64,000 nt of DNA from Candidatus Microbacterium phytovorans (lineage in GTDB: Bacteria; Actinomycetota; Actinomycetes; Actinomycetales; Microbacteriaceae): positions 2,232,001 through 2,296,000 of the forward strand of contig CP119321.1 of the NCBI GenBank assembly GCA_029202445.1. The letters run 5' to 3'. The translations under genes and the position numbers were made by a program. The notes under the pieces were generated by a model, which was not told where the DNA came from, made no database searches, and saw only the letters and a list, made by a program, of their open reading frames with translations. Of this stretch, positions 35,178 through 43,744 are shown in pieces; the first letter of the stretch is position 1, and the number at the start of each line of letters is the position of its first letter.

Positions 35178-36318
35178 CGTCGTCGTGATCGGGGCGGGAC
35201 CGGTCGGCATCCTGCTGTCCGCCCAGCTCGCCCGCAGGGGCATCGACGTCGTCACCCTCGAGCGCCGGCCCGAACCCGGTTCACGCTCGCGGGCCATCGG
35301 GCTCCACGCCCCCGTGCTCGCCGCGCTCGAGCACAGCGGCACGACCGACCGCATCCTCGCCACCGCGACGCGCGTCGACCGCGGCGAGTGTCGCACCGAC
35401 GGCCGCGTGCTCGGCGTCGTGCGGTTCGACGCCCTGTCCGCCCGGTTCCCCTTCGTCGCGACCCTTCCGCAGCCCGCGACCGAAGCCGCTCTCGCCGTCG
35501 GCGCCCCCGAGGTGGTGCGCGGGGCGACCGTGACGAGTGTGCGCACGGTCGCCGGGCGCGTGCGCGTACGCGCGGAGACCACGTCGGGCGAGGAGGAGTG
35601 GGAGGCCACGGCGGCGGTCGTGGCATCCGGTGCGGGCGGGCGCGACCTCGTCTACCGCCCGGGTGCGGTCGCGGTGCGGACGTACGCCGACCGCTACCTC
35701 ATGGCCGACGCGGACGTCGCGGCGCGCCCCGACGCCGACGTGGCGGTCGTCCACCTCTCGCGCGGCGGCGTGTTGGAGTCGTTCCCGCTCCCCGGCGGCA
35801 GGCGCCGCTTCGTCGCGTGGGACGGTCGCGGCGACGACACCGACACGGCCGACGCCGAACGCGACGAACGGCTGCGGGCGGCGATGCGCACGAGGGGCGA
35901 AGCGGATGCCGCGGATCACGTGTCCGGTGCGACCTCGTTCCGGGTGAAGCGGGCGGTCGCTCCTCGGTTGCGCCGCGGCGGCATGTTCGTGGTCGGCGAC
36001 GCGGCGCACGAGGTGAGCCCCATCGGCGGCCAGGGGATGAACCTCGGGCTGCTCGACGCGGCCGGGCTCGCGCCGTTGCTCGCCCGGTGGATCGCGACGG
36101 GCGACGCGCCCGAGGCGGAACTGCACCGGTGGGAGCGCCGCCGGGTGCGGTCGGCGCGCATCGCCGCCGCGATCGCGAGCGCCAACACGTCTCTCGGCCG
36201 CCCGGGAGGCCCCGGCATCCACGGGGTGCGGTCGGGGGTGCTGGGCGCGGCGCTCACAGGCGTCGGCGGGCGCCTCTTCGCGCACACGTACGCGATGGGG
36301 TTCGACCGGGGGGCGTGA
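35170..36318 (+). CDS. FAD-dependent monooxygenase (PHBH/UbiH-like), 382 aa
   Basis: N-terminal dinucleotide fold VVVIGAGPVGILLSAQLARRG (GAGPVG 8-13), central substrate domain, and second FAD motif GDAAHEVSPIGGQGMNLGLLDA around residues 276-297. This is the class A flavoprotein hydroxylase layout, so it probably hydroxylates the aromatic product of the PKS. The GTG start at 35170 lies inside the methyltransferase end (8-base overlap). Slightly short compared with 390-420 residues for most members. Confidence 0.88.
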   Translation: MPDVVVIGAGPVGILLSAQLARRGIDVVTLERRPEPGSRSRAIGLHAPVLAALEHSGTTDRILATATRVDRGECRTDGRVLGVVRFDALSARFPFVATLPQPATEAALAVGAPEVVRGATVTSVRTVAGRVRVRAETTSGEEEWEATAAVVASGAGGRDLVYRPGAVAVRTYADRYLMADADVAARPDADVAVVHLSRGGVLESFPLPGGRRRFVAWDGRGDDTDTADAERDERLRAAMRTRGEADAADHVSGATSFRVKRAVAPRLRRGGMFVVGDAAHEVSPIGGQGMNLGLLDAAGLAPLLARWIATGDAPEAELHRWERRRVRSARIAAAIASANTSLGRPGGPGIHGVRSGVLGAALTGVGGRLFAHTYAMGFDRGA

Positions 36319-36369
36319 CCGCGCGCGCCAGGGAGCGGATCGGCTGACGGCGGTTCAGCCGAGCGCGGT

Positions 36370-37212
36370 TCAGCCGGCCGCCGTCGCGACCAGTTGGACC
36401 GCCAGGAGGAGCGCCGCCAGCATCGTGAGCCGGAAGAGCGCGCGGGTGGGGCGCCGCGTGAGGGCCAGCACGAGGGTCGCGCCGGCGACGATCGCCACGG
36501 CGGAGAAGAACGCGACGGCCACGGGCCCGACCCCGGTGGTGCCCTGCAACGCCGGTCCGAGAAGCACGGCGAGCGCACCGATGAGGATGCCGACCACCGC
36601 CAGGGTCACCGCCCACCGCACTCCCAGCCGATGCGGGAGACCGCGCACGCCCGTCTGCGCGTCGTCGTCGAGATCGGGCAGCACGTTCGTGAGGTGCACG
36701 GCGGCGCCGAGCGCGGCGCCCGCGACCGTCGCCCAGGGCGACGCGAAGGCGGGCGAGGAGGCGGAGAGGGTCGCGAGGGAGGGGAAAAGCCCGAAGCTCA
36801 CGAGGAAGGGCACGATCGAGACCGGCGTGTTCTTCAGCCCCGCGTTGTAGGCCCAGGCGGAGGCGAGCGCGAGCGCATGGACGGCGGCCATGAGCAGCCC
36901 CAGCACCGCCGAGGCGGCGAGGGAGACGAGCACGAGCAGCCCGGCCGCCACCCAGGCGGCACGCACCGAGACGTCCCCGCGGGCGATCGGCTTGTCCGTC
37001 CTCCCGACGGCGCGATCGCGGGCCGCGTCGATCGCGTCGTTCGAGATGCCGACGGAGAGCTGGCCGGCGATGACGGCGAATGCCAGGACGACCACCCGCC
37101 AGGGATCGAGTCCCGCCGCGATCCCCAGCGCGACGGCGAGCGCGGTCACGACGAGCGTCGGTCCAGGGTGCGACGCTCCCCACAGGGCGCGCAGTCGCGA
37201 CGGCGCGGTCAT
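36370..37212 (-). CDS. UbiA-family prenyltransferase, 280 aa
   Basis: Integral membrane enzyme transferring a prenyl chain to an aromatic acceptor. First Asp-rich motif ND..D...D at N58-D59, D62, D66 (SNDAIDAARDRAVGRTDKPIA); second motif DLDDD at 180-184. About nine helices. The acceptor is probably the PKS-derived aromatic ring, given the convergent adjacency to the flavoprotein. A membrane protein gene precedes it after 7 bases on the same strand. Confidence 0.9.
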   Translation of the reverse strand: MTAPSRLRALWGASHPGPTLVVTALAVALGIAAGLDPWRVVVLAFAVIAGQLSVGISNDAIDAARDRAVGRTDKPIARGDVSVRAAWVAAGLLVLVSLAASAVLGLLMAAVHALALASAWAYNAGLKNTPVSIVPFLVSFGLFPSLATLSASSPAFASPWATVAGAALGAAVHLTNVLPDLDDDAQTGVRGLPHRLGVRWAVTLAVVGILIGALAVLLGPALQGTTGVGPVAVAFFSAVAIVAGATLVLALTRRPTRALFRLTMLAALLLAVQLVATAAG

Positions 37213-37219
37213 GCGTCCG

Positions 37220-37678
37220 TCATCCCGCGCGGCGGGAGTAGACGATGCCGCGGATCGCCTGCACGATCGTCACGAGCCACGCGAACACCGCGAGCCCGAA
37301 CCCGGCGGTGAAGACGGCGGTCGAGAACTGCTCCGACGCACCGGTCCACGTCATGAGTGCGGTCTGCAGGTGTCCGCTGTCACCCGAGTCGGGGATCGAG
37401 ATGCCGGCGACCAGGAGCCCGAACCACACGAGCGCCGAGAAGATCGCATACCCCTCGCGCACCGTGCCCGAGCTGCGCGCCTCCGTGTCGAAGAGCGTCA
37501 GGATCGGCGGAATCAGCAGCAGGACGATGAGGATCCAGCCGTACACGATGCCGATGACCGACATCCAGCCGAGTTCGGCCCCCACGAAACCGCGTCCGAT
37601 GAACAGGAACACGGGCATCAGCACCGCCAGCACCCACTGGGCGACGACGACGATGCGGCCGGAGGAGGCGAACTGCAT
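37220..37678 (-). CDS. Integral membrane protein, 152 aa
   Basis: Four hydrophobic segments (VAQWVLAVLMPVFLFIG, MSVIGIVYGWILIVLLLIPPILTLF, FSALVWFGLLVAGISI, TAGFGLAVFAWLVTIVQAI). No enzyme motif. ATG 37678 is chosen because TACGGT (complement of 37685-37690) is 6 bases upstream. Its closeness to ubiA suggests co-transcription and perhaps a role in handling the lipid product. Function unknown. Confidence 0.65.
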   Translation of the reverse strand: MQFASSGRIVVVAQWVLAVLMPVFLFIGRGFVGAELGWMSVIGIVYGWILIVLLLIPPILTLFDTEARSSGTVREGYAIFSALVWFGLLVAGISIPDSGDSGHLQTALMTWTGASEQFSTAVFTAGFGLAVFAWLVTIVQAIRGIVYSRRAG

Positions 37679-37733
37679 CCTCCGACCGTACGGCATCCGC
37701 TCGCCCGGACGGCAGCGCGCGGATGCCGAAGCG

Positions 37734-39896
37734 TCAGGCGGCGGACTCGCCCGTCAGCACGAGGGAGGACCCATCGGATGCCACGTCGACCCGCACGAGG
37801 TCGCCGTCGCGGATGCCGCCCGACAGCAGCGCCATCGCGAGGCGGTCCTGGATCTCCGACTGGATGAGACGGCGCAGCGGCCGCGCGCCGAAGATCGGGT
37901 CGTACCCGCGCTCGGCGAGCCACGCCCGCGCGTCGGGGGTGACGGCGAGGGTGAGCCGGCGATCGGCGAGGCGACGCTGGAGGGCGTCGACGGAGAGCTC
38001 GACGATCTGCGCGAGGTCGTCCTCGCTGAGCGCCTGGAACATGACGATGTCGTCGAGTCGGTTCAGGAACTCGGGACGGAAGGCCTGACGCACGAGCGCC
38101 ATCACCTGCTCCCGACGCGACTCCGGCGTGAGCGTCGGGTCGATGAGGATCGGCGATCCGAGGTTGCTCGTCAGGACGAGGATCGTGTTCGTGAAGTCGA
38201 CCGTCCGGCCCTGACCGTCGGTGAGGCGACCGTCGTCGAGCACCTGCAGGAGGATGTCGAACACCTCCGGGTGCGCCTTCTCCACTTCGTCGAGCAGCAC
38301 GACCGAGTAGGGACGGCGACGCACCGCCTCGGTGAGCTGTCCGCCCTGCTCGTAGCCGATATAGCCCGGAGGGGCGCCGACGAGGCGTGCCACCGAGTGC
38401 TTCTCGCCGTACTCGCTCATGTCGATCCGCACCATGGCGCGCTCGTCGTCGAAGAGGAAGTCGGCGAGCGCCTTGGCGAGTTCGGTCTTGCCCACCCCGG
38501 TCGGACCGAGGAAGAGGAACGACCCCGTCGGCCGGTTCGGGTCGCTGATGCCCGCACGCGAGCGGCGGACGGCATCCGACACGGCCTTGACCGCGTCCTT
38601 CTGCCCGATGAGGCGCTTGCCGAGCTCGGACTCGAGGTGCACGAGCTTCTCGCCCTCCCCCTGGAGGAGACGTCCGACGGGGATGCCGGTCCACGCCGCG
38701 ATCACGGCGGCGATGTCCTCGTCGGTGACCTGCTCGTTCACCATCCGCTCTTCGCCGGCGGTCGGGTCGGCCTCGGCGCGCTCGGCGGCGGCGACCTCCT
38801 GCTCGAGCCGCTTGATGGTCTCGTACTCGAGCTTCGACGCGCGCGCGTAGTCGGCTTCGCGCAGCGCGCGGTCGCGGTCGGTGTAGGCCTGGTCGAGCTG
38901 CTTCTTCAGATCGCCGACGCGATTGAGGGCGGCGCGCTCGCGCTCCCACCGCGCCTCGAGTACACGCAGCTCGGACTCCGCGGCATCCATCTGCTCACGG
39001 AGCTTGGCGCGACGCTCCTTGGATGCGTCGTCCTTCTCCTTCTTGAGCGCGAGGTCTTCCAGGCGCATCCGGTCGACGCGGCGCCGCAACTGGTCGATCT
39101 CGACGGGGCTGGAGTCGATCTCCATCTTCAGACGGCTCATGGCCTCGTCGATGAGGTCGATGGCCTTGTCGGGCAGCTGGCGCGACGGGATGTAGCGGTT
39201 CGACAGCGCCGCGGCGGCCACGAGGGCGCCGTCGCTGATCGTCACTCCGTGGTGCGCCTCGTACCGGCCCTTGAGTCCGCGGAGGATCGCGATGGTGTCC
39301 TCGACCGACGGCTCGCCCACGTACACCTGCTGGAAGCGGCGCTCCAGCGCGGCATCCTTCTCGATGAACTCGCGGTACTCGTCGAGCGTGGTCGCGCCGA
39401 TGAGGCGCAGCTCCCCACGGGCGAGCATGGGCTTGAGCATGTTGGATGCCGCGACCGATCCCTCGCCGCCGCCCGCCCCCATGAGCACGTGGAGCTCGTC
39501 GATGAACGTGATGACGCGACCCTCCGACTCGGTGATCTCCTTGAGGACGCTCTTGAGGCGCTCCTCGAACTGGCCGCGGTACATGGCGCCGGCGACCAGG
39601 GCGGAGATGTCGAGGGTGACGAGTTCCTTGTCCTTGAGCGACTCGGCGACGTCGCCGGCGACGATGCGCTGCGCGAGCCCTTCGACCACGGCGGTCTTGC
39701 CGACGCCGGGCTCGCCGATGAGGACGGGGTTGTTCTTGGTGCGACGGGTCAGCACCTGGCTCACGCGGCGGATCTCGCTGTCACGGCCGATGACCGGGTC
39801 GAGCTTGCCCTGCCGCGCGCGATCGGTCAGGTTGATCCCGAACTGTTCGAGGGCGCTCTGCTGCTCCTCCTGCCCGGGTGCGGGTTGTGCGTTCAT
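37734..39896 (-). CDS. clpB: ClpB disaggregase lacking the N-terminal domain, 720 aa
   Basis: AAA+ chaperone that rescues aggregated proteins with DnaK. The first ATPase has Walker A GEPGVGKT at 61-68; the second has GPTGVGKTE near residue 462 and [13 protein letters not shown] as pore loop. A coiled-coil M-domain ([24 protein letters not shown] to ~415) lies between them, which separates ClpB from ClpC/ClpA. The Clp_N repeat domain (~140 residues) is absent, so the chain is 720 rather than ~860 aa; there is no upstream frame restoring it. A HAIR operator lies upstream. Confidence 0.93.
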   Translation of the reverse strand: MNAQPAPGQEEQQSALEQFGINLTDRARQGKLDPVIGRDSEIRRVSQVLTRRTKNNPVLIGEPGVGKTAVVEGLAQRIVAGDVAESLKDKELVTLDISALVAGAMYRGQFEERLKSVLKEITESEGRVITFIDELHVLMGAGGGEGSVAASNMLKPMLARGELRLIGATTLDEYREFIEKDAALERRFQQVYVGEPSVEDTIAILRGLKGRYEAHHGVTISDGALVAAAALSNRYIPSRQLPDKAIDLIDEAMSRLKMEIDSSPVEIDQLRRRVDRMRLEDLALKKEKDDASKERRAKLREQMDAAESELRVLEARWERERAALNRVGDLKKQLDQAYTDRDRALREADYARASKLEYETIKRLEQEVAAAERAEADPTAGEERMVNEQVTDEDIAAVIAAWTGIPVGRLLQGEGEKLVHLESELGKRLIGQKDAVKAVSDAVRRSRAGISDPNRPTGSFLFLGPTGVGKTELAKALADFLFDDERAMVRIDMSEYGEKHSVARLVGAPPGYIGYEQGGQLTEAVRRRPYSVVLLDEVEKAHPEVFDILLQVLDDGRLTDGQGRTVDFTNTILVLTSNLGSPILIDPTLTPESRREQVMALVRQAFRPEFLNRLDDIVMFQALSEDDLAQIVELSVDALQRRLADRRLTLAVTPDARAWLAERGYDPIFGARPLRRLIQSEIQDRLAMALLSGGIRDGDLVRVDVASDGSSLVLTGESAA

Positions 39897-39925
39897 CGGT
39901 GCTCCTGGATGGCGTGAGACTCAAA

Positions 39926-39946
39926 CTTGAGTCCGTTTGGCTCAAG
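39926..39946. promoter_or_regulatory. HAIR operator (HspR-binding inverted repeat) of clpB
   Basis: CTTGAGT-N7-GCTCAAG at 39926-39946 matches the HspR-associated inverted repeat (consensus CTTGAGT-N7-ACTCAAG) at all but one position. It overlaps a -10-like TAAACT on the minus strand (39945-39950). HspR is encoded in this window at 48782-49219. Confidence 0.88.
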
Positions 39947-39962
39947 TTTACCACTCACCGCG

Positions 39963-40937
39963 TCAGGAGGCGAGCGCCGACATGTCCGTTCGGCAGGTGA
40001 ACCGTGCGCGGTACGCGGTCGGGGTGGTGCCGAGCGCGCGGGCGAAGTTCTGACGCAGCACGGCGGCCGAACCGAAGCCCGACTCGTAGGCCACGGCATC
40101 CAGTCCCAACTCGGTCTGCTCGAGCAGCCGCTGGGCGTGCAGCAGCCGCTGACGGCCGAGCCACGCCGCCGGCGTGGTGCCGAAGTCGGCCTTGAACCGC
40201 CGGGCGAACGTGCGCGGCGACATGTGCGCGCGGGCCGCGAGCTGGTCGACGGAGAGCTCGGAGCGGAGGTTCTGCAGCATCCAGTCGGTCACCGGCGCGA
40301 GGGAGAGGGATGCCGTCTGCGGCAGCGGCTTGTCGATGAACTGGGCCTGGCCGCCGTCGCGCTGCGGCGGCACCACCATGCGGCGGGCGATCTTGTTGGC
40401 GAGTTCGGCGCCGAGCTCGATACGGAGCAGGTGCAGGCACGCGTCGATCCCTGCGGCGGTTCCCGCGCTCGTGATGATGCGGCCGTCCTGCACGTAGAGC
40501 ACGTTCGGGTCGACCTCGATCTCGGGGTACATCGCCGACATCGTGTCGGCGTAGCGCCAGTGCGTCGTCGCGCGACGTCCGTTCAGGATGCCGGCGGCAG
40601 CGGCCACGAAAGACCCGCTGCACACCGTGAGCACCCACGCGCCGCGGGCGACGGCGCGCCGGACGACCTCCTGCGTGCGCTCGTCGACGTGCGCCCAGCG
40701 CTCACGGGGGATGGGAGAGAGCACGACGAGGTCGGCTTCGTCGGCGAACGTCAGGTCGGCGTCGACATTGATCGTGAAGCCCAGATTGCTGGGAACGGCG
40801 CCGGGGTCGGGCGTCACGATGCGGAAGTCGAAGTTCGGGATGCCGTCGTCGGAGCGGTCGAGACCGAACGCCTCGCAGGCGAGACCGAACTCGAACGGGG
40901 CGAAGCCGGGGAGGACGACACAGGCGACGGTCTTCAT
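39963..40937 (-). CDS. GlxA-type AraC-family regulator with DJ-1/PfpI domain, 324 aa
   Basis: N-terminal amidotransferase-like domain (residues 1-~190) with the nucleophile elbow LTVCSGSFVAAAAG, followed by two AraC helix-turn-helices (LSVDQLAARAHMSPRTFARRFKAD and LGLDAVAYESGFGSAAVLRQNF). Such regulators respond to small metabolites. -10 TAGGAT (complement of 40945-40950) is 7 bases before the ATG. Divergent from a 38-codon gene, sharing a symmetric promoter region. Confidence 0.87.
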   Translation of the reverse strand: MKTVACVVLPGFAPFEFGLACEAFGLDRSDDGIPNFDFRIVTPDPGAVPSNLGFTINVDADLTFADEADLVVLSPIPRERWAHVDERTQEVVRRAVARGAWVLTVCSGSFVAAAAGILNGRRATTHWRYADTMSAMYPEIEVDPNVLYVQDGRIITSAGTAAGIDACLHLLRIELGAELANKIARRMVVPPQRDGGQAQFIDKPLPQTASLSLAPVTDWMLQNLRSELSVDQLAARAHMSPRTFARRFKADFGTTPAAWLGRQRLLHAQRLLEQTELGLDAVAYESGFGSAAVLRQNFARALGTTPTAYRARFTCRTDMSALAS

Positions 40938-41008
40938 GGCAGAAATCCTACACTTATGTGCAGTCCTGCCACTAGTGGCTGTTATCCGACGCGCGTAGCG
41001 TTTCTGCC
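40938..41008. promoter_or_regulatory. Symmetric divergent promoter region with CCACTAGTGG palindrome
   Basis: Both flanks are mirror-like: GGCAGAAA next to the GlxA-type start and TTTCTGCC next to the small gene start, each containing the spacer of a leaderless -10 box (TAGGAT, TAGCGT). The centre holds the palindrome CCACTAGTGG (40969-40978). Likely operator for the GlxA-type regulator. Confidence 0.55.
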
Positions 41009-41125
41009 ATGATGATTCTGCTGATGATTGCGGGCCTCGCCCTCGCGGGTGTCATTGCGACACTGCGCGGCCTCCCGGCCGACGGCTACCGCCGCGTTCC
41101 CACCGACCCCACGCGTCTGCCCTGA
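41009..41125 (+). CDS. Small membrane peptide, 38 aa
   Basis: Short open frame: one hydrophobic helix (MMILLMIAGLALAGVIATL) and a polar tail (RGLPADGYRRVPTDPTRLP). TAGCGT at 40996-41001 lies 7 bases before the ATG, the standard leaderless spacing here, and the gene mirrors the GlxA-type regulator across a symmetric promoter region. Function unknown; a target of that regulator is plausible. Confidence 0.5.
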   Translation: MMILLMIAGLALAGVIATLRGLPADGYRRVPTDPTRLP

Positions 41126-41212
41126 CGCGCGTTCGTCGCGCACGTCCGCGGCGCCGGCGAGGTGCCGTGGCATCCTTCCCGGGCACACCCGTGGCATCCC
41201 TCGCGGGCCGGT

Positions 41213-41296
41213 GTGCAGGATTTCGGAGATGTGCAGGATCGCGGATGCCCGTAGGCATTCGGCTCCGCAGATCGTGACATCTCCGAAATCCTGCAC
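41213..41296 (+). repeat. Perfect 20-bp inverted repeat GTGCAGGATTTCGG...CCGAAATCCTGCAC
   Basis: Arms at 41213-41232 and 41277-41296 are exact reverse complements over 20 bp with 44 bases between; the left arm is followed by a partial copy (GTGCAGGATCGCGGA). It lies between the convergent small peptide gene and a glycosyltransferase gene. The rest of 41126-41331 holds no gene I can support. Confidence 0.85.
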
Positions 41297-41331
41297 GCGA
41301 ACACACACAGTGCGCCCGCAAGCGGCGGCGG

Positions 41332-42426
41332 TCAGCGCGCCAGATCTACGACCGTGTCGAGAAGGATGCCGGCCGACCGGCCCCACTCGAAGCGGGCGAT
41401 GTGCGCGGTTCCTGCCGCGACGAGGCGTCCCCACTCGTCGGGGTCGTCGAGGGAGCGCACGGCGCGCGCGAACGCCGCGGCATCCGTCCCCGGCGCGTAC
41501 AGCGCACCCGACCCGGCGACCTCGCGGAAGATCGGCATGTCGGTGACGACCGCCGGCACGCCCAGCTCCAGCGCCTCCGCCACGGGGAGTCCGTAACCCT
41601 CGTCGAGGCTCGCGCTCACGAGCACCGCGCGGTCGGCCAGCAGAGCCGCGTACTGCGCGTCGGTCACGCCGCCGTGGAACACGACGTCGGACCCCGGCGC
41701 GACGAGCGACTCCAGGTCGGCGCGGCGGGAAGGGGTGATGCGCGACAGGAGATGCAGCGTGCGCCCCGGGAGCTCCGCCATCGCGCGCACGAGGGTCTCG
41801 ACGTTCTTGTAGGGCATGAACGAGCCCATGTAGACGAGGTTCTGCGCTCCGGGGTGCACACCGACCCCGGCGGGCAGCAGATCGGCGAGGCGCTGCGGCG
41901 CGTTCGGAATGACGACGACGGGCCGCTTCGTGAGGCGCACCGCCGCGAACTGCCGGGCGCTGGTGTCGCTGACGGTGGCCACCACGTCGGCCGCGTTCAG
42001 CGTGAGACGCTGCGGCACATACGACAGGTGGAACAGACGCCAGCCGAGACGCACGAACCAGGGAAGGTCCTTCGGCGGTGTGCGGTGCCGGTAGTAGATC
42101 GTGTCGTGGAGCGTGAGGATCTGCCGATACCGCCGCCCCCACGTGCCGATCGTCTGCATCGGCGAGAACACGACGTCGGGGGCGTGACGGTTCAGCTCCC
42201 GCGCGCGCAGCGGTTCGGTGACGGCGGTGGGCGACCCGATCGTGAGGGTGACGGCATCCCGCGGCAGGAGAGCGCGCTGACGCTCGTCGTGGATGAGGTA
42301 CGTCACCTCGACACCGCACTCGGGAGCCTGCGCGGCCACGGCGGCGGCGAGCTCGGCCGAGTAGCGGCTGATGCCGTCGTGGAAGTCGGTGCGGATGTAG
42401 CGCGCGTCGAAGAAGAGCCGGATCAC
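41332..42426 (-). CDS. Glycosyltransferase family 4 protein, 364 aa
   Basis: GT-B fold retaining glycosyltransferase: N-terminal acceptor domain (LFFDARYIRTDFHDGISRYSAELAAAV), C-terminal nucleotide-sugar domain with NLVYMGSFMPYKNVETLVRAMA and the E-x7-E motif region SLDEGYGLPVAEALELGVPAVVTD. Sugar and acceptor unknown, probably cell-envelope polysaccharide or glycolipid. The GTG start at 42426 follows the upstream glycosyltransferase stop by 7 bases, so they form one operon. Confidence 0.85.
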   Translation of the reverse strand: MIRLFFDARYIRTDFHDGISRYSAELAAAVAAQAPECGVEVTYLIHDERQRALLPRDAVTLTIGSPTAVTEPLRARELNRHAPDVVFSPMQTIGTWGRRYRQILTLHDTIYYRHRTPPKDLPWFVRLGWRLFHLSYVPQRLTLNAADVVATVSDTSARQFAAVRLTKRPVVVIPNAPQRLADLLPAGVGVHPGAQNLVYMGSFMPYKNVETLVRAMAELPGRTLHLLSRITPSRRADLESLVAPGSDVVFHGGVTDAQYAALLADRAVLVSASLDEGYGLPVAEALELGVPAVVTDMPIFREVAGSGALYAPGTDAAAFARAVRSLDDPDEWGRLVAAGTAHIARFEWGRSAGILLDTVVDLAR

Positions 42427-42433
42427 GCGACCC

Positions 42434-43654
42434 TCATCGGCGGTCGGGGAGGGGCTCGCCGCGGTACAGCGCCTCGAACGTGTCGAGCGTCTTCTCGATG
42501 TCGTGGATATCGACCCCGTCGAGTGAGGCCTGCTGCATCCGGCTGTACTCCTCCGGCGATGCCGTGAGCACGCGGCGCAGCTTGTCGGCGAGGTCGTCGA
42601 CGCTGCCCGGCTCGAAGAGGTAGCCGTTCTCCCCGTCGTGCACGAGGTGCGGCAGGGCCACCGCGTTCGCGGCGACGATCGGGAGACCGGATGCCATGGC
42701 CTCCATCGTCGCGATGGACTGGAGCTCGGCGATCGACGCGATGGCGAACACATCGGCCTTCGTGTACGCGGCGCGCAGCTGCTCCTCCTCGACGCGGCCG
42801 TGGAACACGACGCGGTCGGCGATCCCGAGGCGCTGCGTCGTCTGCTCGAGATTGCGGCGCTGGTCGCCGCCGCCGACGACGTCGAAGCTGAGGTCGGGGA
42901 ACTCAGGCGCGAGCCGCGCGACAGCCTCGAGCGTCAGCTCGACGTGCTTCTCGGTCGTGAGGCGGCCCACGAAGAGCACCCGACGCGGCGCACGCGGGGT
43001 GAGATCGGGGGTGTAGTTCCGCTTGTCGATGCCGCAGCTGATGGCGATGACGCCGGAGATGTCGATCGTCGACTCCAGGAACTCGGCGGCACGACGGGTG
43101 GGCGTCGTCACGGCGCGCGACATCTTGAACGTGCGCTCCGCGTCGTCCCAGGCGAGCTTGATCGCGACCTTGTCGAGCAGCGGCGGCAGCGTCGTGAAGT
43201 CGATGATGTTCTCGGCCATGACGTGGTTGGTCGCGACGACCGGGATGCCGCGCTGGCGCGCGATGCGCGTGAGCCCGCGCCCGATGACGATGTGCGACTG
43301 GCTGTGGACGACGTCGGGCTTCACGGCGCTCAGCACCCGTCGGGCGTAGTACTTGCTGCGCCACGGCCACACGAAGCGCAGCCAGTCGTGCGGGGGCCAG
43401 CGCACACCGGGCAGGCGGTGGACGGTGAGATCCTGCCCCTCGATGTGCTCCGTGAAGACACCGTGGTTGCGGTGCCCGACGCTCGGGGTGACGACGTGGA
43501 CGTCGTGGCCGCGCGCTGCGAGGCCGGCGGACAACCGCTCGGCGAAGCGCGCGGCGCCGTTGACATCGGGCGCGAAGGTGTCGGCGGCCATCACGATGGT
43601 GAGCGGGCTGCGGGCGCGGTGCTGGTCTTCGGCAGGCGTCGCGGATTCGGTCAC
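42434..43654 (-). CDS. Glycosyltransferase family 4 (PimB/MgtA-like), 406 aa
   Basis: GT-B fold: FAPDVNGAARFAERLSAGLAARGHDVHVV at the N-terminus, VLFVGRLTTEKHVELTLEAVARLAPEFPDL for the donor site, and ASIAELQSIATMEAMASGLPIVAANAVALPHLV for the E-x7-E motif. The SQSHIVIGRGLTRIARQRGIPVVATNH segment resembles actinobacterial mannosyl- or glucosyl-diacylglycerol/PIM transferases. The start is uncertain: GTG 43654 or TTG 43669; neither has a clear ribosome-binding site, and a -10-like TAGACT lies at 43711-43716 (complement). Confidence 0.84.
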   Translation of the reverse strand: MTESATPAEDQHRARSPLTIVMAADTFAPDVNGAARFAERLSAGLAARGHDVHVVTPSVGHRNHGVFTEHIEGQDLTVHRLPGVRWPPHDWLRFVWPWRSKYYARRVLSAVKPDVVHSQSHIVIGRGLTRIARQRGIPVVATNHVMAENIIDFTTLPPLLDKVAIKLAWDDAERTFKMSRAVTTPTRRAAEFLESTIDISGVIAISCGIDKRNYTPDLTPRAPRRVLFVGRLTTEKHVELTLEAVARLAPEFPDLSFDVVGGGDQRRNLEQTTQRLGIADRVVFHGRVEEEQLRAAYTKADVFAIASIAELQSIATMEAMASGLPIVAANAVALPHLVHDGENGYLFEPGSVDDLADKLRRVLTASPEEYSRMQQASLDGVDIHDIEKTLDTFEALYRGEPLPDRR

Positions 43655-43744
43655 GGGGTACGGGGCCAATCTGTGCGGCGGCGGAACGCGGTCGCGTGCG
43701 CGCCGATCCGAGTCTACCGGAGCACCCTCACGAGACTCGAAGGC

